From the NCBI GenBank assembly GCA_022486625.1, contig JAKVKH010000022.1, positions 1 through 62,874 of the forward strand: a stretch of DNA of 62,874 bases, written 5' to 3'. The notes under the pieces were generated by a model, which was not told the DNA's origin, ran no database searches, and worked only from the letters and a program-made list of their open reading frames with translations. Positions 59,941-62,874 of the stretch are shown here, piece after piece. Made by a program: the position numbers and the translations under genes. The DNA is from Butyrivibrio sp. (lineage in GTDB: Bacteria; Bacillota; Clostridia; Lachnospirales; Lachnospiraceae). How positions within the stretch are numbered: the stretch's first letter is position 1; each line of letters opens with the position of its first letter.

Positions 59941-60747
59941 CTACTTTTTATAATTTTCCCGTGCCGTTATCGTTCCAATTGTAAACTCAGCCCAGGAATA
60001 CTGTCGCATATATTCACCATGGAACTGATTCAATGCCGCTACATCTCCTTCCATTGCCTGGTAGTAATCACAGTCAAACTTCTTCGGATCAACTGCCAGA
60101 GAATTTCTGGAGCGTACCAGAATATCTTCAATTCCTGCCTCTTTCAGTGTTTTAATCAGTTCTGCGCGGATCACATTAAGCTGCATCTGATGTGAACGGT
60201 CATATTCTGTATTTTCCCATAGAATTGCAGCGATTTCTGTTCGCTCTGCGCCCGCTCCCCTGCAGTCTATCAGGTAGGCCAGCAGTTCTTTTGCTTTCGT
60301 TCTGGTAAAAGTCAGCGGTTTGCCGTTTAAAAAAACCTCAAAATTTCCAAAGCACTGAATCCTGACAGATTTTTCCTTTATCTGCAACGGATGACGAAGA
60401 TGTTCCAGCTCGTCTGTAATTTTTTCTTTTGTCACGGGCTTCATGACATAGCCGGATGGCCGAAGTGCCATAGCCTCTATTGCATACTCAGAATATCCGG
60501 TGACAAAAATAATATTGATATCAGGCAGCGTTTTTTTCAGTTCGACCGCCAGTTCCAGTCCTGTCATGCCCGGCATCTCGATATCCAGAAAAGCAACCTC
60601 CGGCTGATAGTTCTCATCTCTGACTGTATGCAGAACCTCGGATACCTTCAGACAGGACTTTACCTCTGCCTCAGGCGCTGCCTCCTGCACTGCTCTTACC
60701 AGTATGTCCAATGCAAATTTTTCATTATCTGCGCATATGATCCTCAT
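59941..60747 (-). CDS. response regulator with SARP/BTAD-like output domain
   Basis: A 268-residue response regulator. The receiver domain (1-120) has the phosphoacceptor Asp55 in FLDIEMPGMTG and the switch Lys in VMKPVTKEK. The output domain (about 125-230) is an OmpR-type winged helix of the SARP kind (RIQCFGNFEVFLNGKPLTF, KAKELLAYLIDCRGA, then EIAAILWENTEYDRSHQMQL), with only a shortened bacterial transcriptional activation segment (DCDYYQAMEGDVAAL) after it. The gene overlaps the kinase gene by 23 bases and lies 142 bases before the giant surface protein gene, its likely target. Confidence 0.85.
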   Translation of the reverse strand: MRIICADNEKFALDILVRAVQEAAPEAEVKSCLKVSEVLHTVRDENYQPEVAFLDIEMPGMTGLELAVELKKTLPDINIIFVTGYSEYAIEAMALRPSGYVMKPVTKEKITDELEHLRHPLQIKEKSVRIQCFGNFEVFLNGKPLTFTRTKAKELLAYLIDCRGAGAERTEIAAILWENTEYDRSHQMQLNVIRAELIKTLKEAGIEDILVRSRNSLAVDPKKFDCDYYQAMEGDVAALNQFHGEYMRQYSWAEFTIGTITARENYKK

Positions 60748-62017
60748 GTTTGTCTTCTCCTGTCGGTATTCTGATCACTGCTTCTGTTCCCTGTCCCTTC
60801 ACACTTCTGATCTCCAGGGTACCGCTGCACATTATTTTCAGACGTTCTCTGACATTTGCAATACCAATATGGCTCCGATCATCTTTTCTTTCTTCTGCAG
60901 GATCAAATCCAACCCCGTCATCCCGTACAGTAATCACATGAAAAAGTGCCTCCCGCTCTGTGATAATTGTAACCGTTCCACCCTCTTCTCTTTTCATAAT
61001 ACCATGCTTTACTGCATTTTCCACAATAGGCTGAAGTGTAAGTGCGGGAATATGGAAGTCCTTATCTCTGGTGTCATACTCTGTCCTCAGCATCCCGCCA
61101 AATCTTTTCTGCTCCAGTGACAGGTACAGCTGCGTGTGCCATAATTCCTGCGTAAAGGCAATCATCCGGTTATCACCGATAAAATCCATATTTCCCCGCA
61201 GATACTCTGCGAACTCAATCGTAGTCTGCTCTGCCTCCGGTGCCTTACCATGACACATTCCCTGAATCACTGCCAGTGTATTATAGAGGAAATGCGGCCG
61301 GATCTGACTGATCAGAATCGAGATATGCATATCCGTCAGCTCTTTTTCCTGCTGTGCAATCAGCTTCCCTCTGGATACATGGGAAAACATGAAAATAATC
61401 AGCAGTCCGAGTGTTATTCCGATATCACTGAGATCCGGTTCCGGCGGAAGAAAAATCTGCGCAATTACCGTAATCAGCGGAATAAGCATATAGCTCAAAA
61501 GTGCAATCAGATCATGCCTTTTCATCCTGTCCCTGCAGGCAATCAGGAGGCATGCATCACAAAGCAGGGCAAACAGTCCCAGCCCCTGATTAGTCACAAA
61601 CAGAGGCCCCCTTGCATAAAATCCCCCGTTACAGGAAAAGACCAGTGGCACTGAAATGGAAATCAGATTCAGCATGATCCCTGTTACACAGACCACATAG
61701 CAGAGATATTCCAATATTCCCGGATAGCGACTTTTATCCGTCACACAATGCTTGATATACATGGTATAGATCATCACCATCGGAAACCCTGCTCCGCACT
61801 TTACGCAGGTCAGTATGGCATTCAGAACTGAAAGCTGTGCCTGCCCCTCCAGCAGCAGCGTGATGGTATAGCAGACAACCTTAAACAGATTCAGAATCAG
61901 CAATGTATCCATGATTCTGTCAGCCATATCATATTCTCTTTTATCATACCGGCTGCAGAACAGCATCTCGGCTGTAATCACTGCAGATATCACCTGCATT
62001 TCTATCGCTGCGTACAT
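60725..62017 (-). CDS. LytS-like sensor histidine kinase
   Basis: A 430-residue sensor kinase. Residues 1-212 hold about seven membrane helices and no large outside domain, so it may sense something in or near the membrane. The kinase part is of the His_kinase/LytS group: SQIRPHFLYNTL with the phosphorylated His242, then the ATPase domain with PIVENAVKHGI (N box), DDGVGFDP (G1) and HIGIANVRERL (G2). The ATG is eight bases after GGAGG. Its stop overlaps the regulator gene, forming a two-component pair ahead of the giant surface protein. Confidence 0.9.
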   Translation of the reverse strand: MYAAIEMQVISAVITAEMLFCSRYDKREYDMADRIMDTLLILNLFKVVCYTITLLLEGQAQLSVLNAILTCVKCGAGFPMVMIYTMYIKHCVTDKSRYPGILEYLCYVVCVTGIMLNLISISVPLVFSCNGGFYARGPLFVTNQGLGLFALLCDACLLIACRDRMKRHDLIALLSYMLIPLITVIAQIFLPPEPDLSDIGITLGLLIIFMFSHVSRGKLIAQQEKELTDMHISILISQIRPHFLYNTLAVIQGMCHGKAPEAEQTTIEFAEYLRGNMDFIGDNRMIAFTQELWHTQLYLSLEQKRFGGMLRTEYDTRDKDFHIPALTLQPIVENAVKHGIMKREEGGTVTIITEREALFHVITVRDDGVGFDPAEERKDDRSHIGIANVRERLKIMCSGTLEIRSVKGQGTEAVIRIPTGEDKHEDHMRR

Positions 62018-62030
62018 GGATGTCCCCTCC

Positions 62031-62078
62031 AAAAAAAGAAGGCGCCCTGCGGCAATATACCACAGAGCGCCTTCTTTT
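62031..62078 (-). terminator. intrinsic terminator of the oleate hydratase gene
   Basis: AAAAGAAGGCGC and GCGCCTTCTTTT pair perfectly and continue with CTG/CAG after a bulge. The T run on the minus strand ends exactly where the GGAGGGG ribosome binding site of the kinase gene begins. A TATAAT lies at 62079-62084 on the same strand, just before the stem. Confidence 0.85.
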
Positions 62079-62093
62079 ATTATAATCTGTTCA

Positions 62094-62874
62094 TCAGATT
62101 ATTCCATGCTCTTTCAGAAGCTTTTCGACTTCTGTTCCATTAATCTTCTTGAGTGCTTCCTTAAGTGCGATCTTCTCCTTGAAGCCCAGCTGCATCTCTG
62201 TAAGAGACTTGCCGTCACGCAATGCAACAGTGGAATCCAGAAGATCTCTGACATCATATACGCTGCCCCAGACTTCCGGAACACCGCGGTCAACATTCAG
62301 CAGTGTATATACGGCTTCCATCGCTGTACGGATGGAATATTCCGTTGTAAATACGGTATCTCTTGGTGTCTCTGCAAAGTTACCGATAAATGCAAAGTTC
62401 ACAGAGCCCTCCGGTACAACGTTCGGGCGGTCACCCTCTTCGCGGGGCTGGAAATATGCACTTGCAAACGGCATCATAACAGGCACTGTATTGGCGCCGG
62501 TTCCGGCCATCTCTTCAATCTGATCTTCCGGAACGCCCAGGTGATAGAGCCACTCTTCGCAGATTTCCATACCGGTACATTCGCGCATGGACTTCTTGAT
62601 GAAATCACCCGGTCTGTCTGAAAACATTCCATACAGCCATACGAGTACCTGGCCCTTCGGCTGATTGCGGTACTGCGGCTGACGGTTGATCGTCCAGCTC
62701 AGAAGCCAGCTGGAATCCTTAACTGTAACAATACCGCCGGTTACCACCTTGCCGGAAAGCGGATCTCTCTTGCAGATCTTCTGGATATAGGGAATGATCC
62801 TGCCATCCAGTGTATTGACGGTTGCGCTGACCCAGTTGGAATCTTCCGGATCCATACAGAACTTGTCCGGATGA
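62094..62874 (-). CDS. oleate hydratase, C-terminal part (truncated by window edge)
   Basis: The last 259 residues of a FAD-dependent oleate hydratase (EC 4.2.1.53, formerly myosin-cross-reactive antigen family), which adds water to the cis-9 bond of oleic acid to form 10-hydroxystearate. Diagnostic stretches are [60 protein letters not shown] and [20 protein letters not shown], all matching this well-conserved family. The N-terminal FAD loop lies outside the window. The frame is open to the edge, so the start is not visible. It has its own terminator ahead of the kinase gene. In gut bacteria the enzyme detoxifies unsaturated fatty acids. Confidence 0.95.
   Translation of the reverse strand, partial: HPDKFCMDPEDSNWVSATVNTLDGRIIPYIQKICKRDPLSGKVVTGGIVTVKDSSWLLSWTINRQPQYRNQPKGQVLVWLYGMFSDRPGDFIKKSMRECTGMEICEEWLYHLGVPEDQIEEMAGTGANTVPVMMPFASAYFQPREEGDRPNVVPEGSVNFAFIGNFAETPRDTVFTTEYSIRTAMEAVYTLLNVDRGVPEVWGSVYDVRDLLDSTVALRDGKSLTEMQLGFKEKIALKEALKKINGTEVEKLLKEHGII

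Overview
The window looks like a chromosomal segment of an anaerobic, low-to-mid GC Bacillota, most likely a Lachnospiraceae-type gut Clostridium relative. The evidence is strong AGGAGG-type ribosome binding sites, frequent GTG and TTG starts, carbohydrate ABC transporters without a dedicated ATPase, DUF421, DUF488, DUF6506 and DUF3783 proteins, a LytS-like kinase, and MBG-type giant surface proteins. I see no tRNA, rRNA, CRISPR array or intact insertion sequence. All family names come from reading motifs by eye; no database search was run.

Layout. 1-12 kb is a mosaic of small housekeeping and stress units: two lipoproteins, NUDIX hydrolase, DUF6506, AraC regulator plus AlkD-like repair protein, an MFS exporter behind a leader ORF and intrinsic terminator, DUF421, DUF488, a MarR-DegV operon with a large palindromic operator, an orphan FliD-like protein, and a flavodoxin-ACT-lipoprotein operon. 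12.0-12.4 kb is a four-copy 84-bp tandem repeat next to gene remnants. 12.8-25.8 kb is a beta-glucan utilisation locus: two permeases and a binding protein, a divergent AraC regulator, then GH94, GH3 and GH16 enzymes. The same 22-bp sequence lies upstream of both the transporter and the enzyme operon, so one regulator probably controls both. The secreted GH16 would cut glucan outside, the transporter would import oligosaccharides, and the cytoplasmic GH94 phosphorylase and GH3 glucosidase would finish breakdown.

25.8-37.8 kb holds a four-module CoA-disulfide reductase/rhodanese/TusA/DsrE-like fusion, an epimerase-DUF6270 operon, a D-2-hydroxyacid dehydrogenase, a Rieske oxygenase operon (unexpected in an anaerobe), an ECF sigma factor operon with membrane proteins, a GNAT acetyltransferase and a MerR-TipAS regulator with its own 19-bp-spacer promoter. 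37.8-42.3 kb is a biotin unit: bioY-bioB-bioD-bioA leftward and birA rightward, with two BirA-box palindromes between them.

42.4-62.0 kb is dominated by one gene of about 17.4 kb encoding a 5797-residue membrane-anchored surface protein (Pro/Thr-rich stalk, InlB-type repeats, glycine-rich block, roughly two dozen MBG-like modules, three C-terminal membrane helices). It is preceded by a two-component system whose response regulator carries a SARP-like DNA-binding domain. The giant gene's promoter region has two tandem 11-bp direct repeats directly upstream of a TATAAT, the geometry known for SARP activators. I consider this three-gene unit the most promising undescribed system here. The right edge cuts an oleate hydratase gene.
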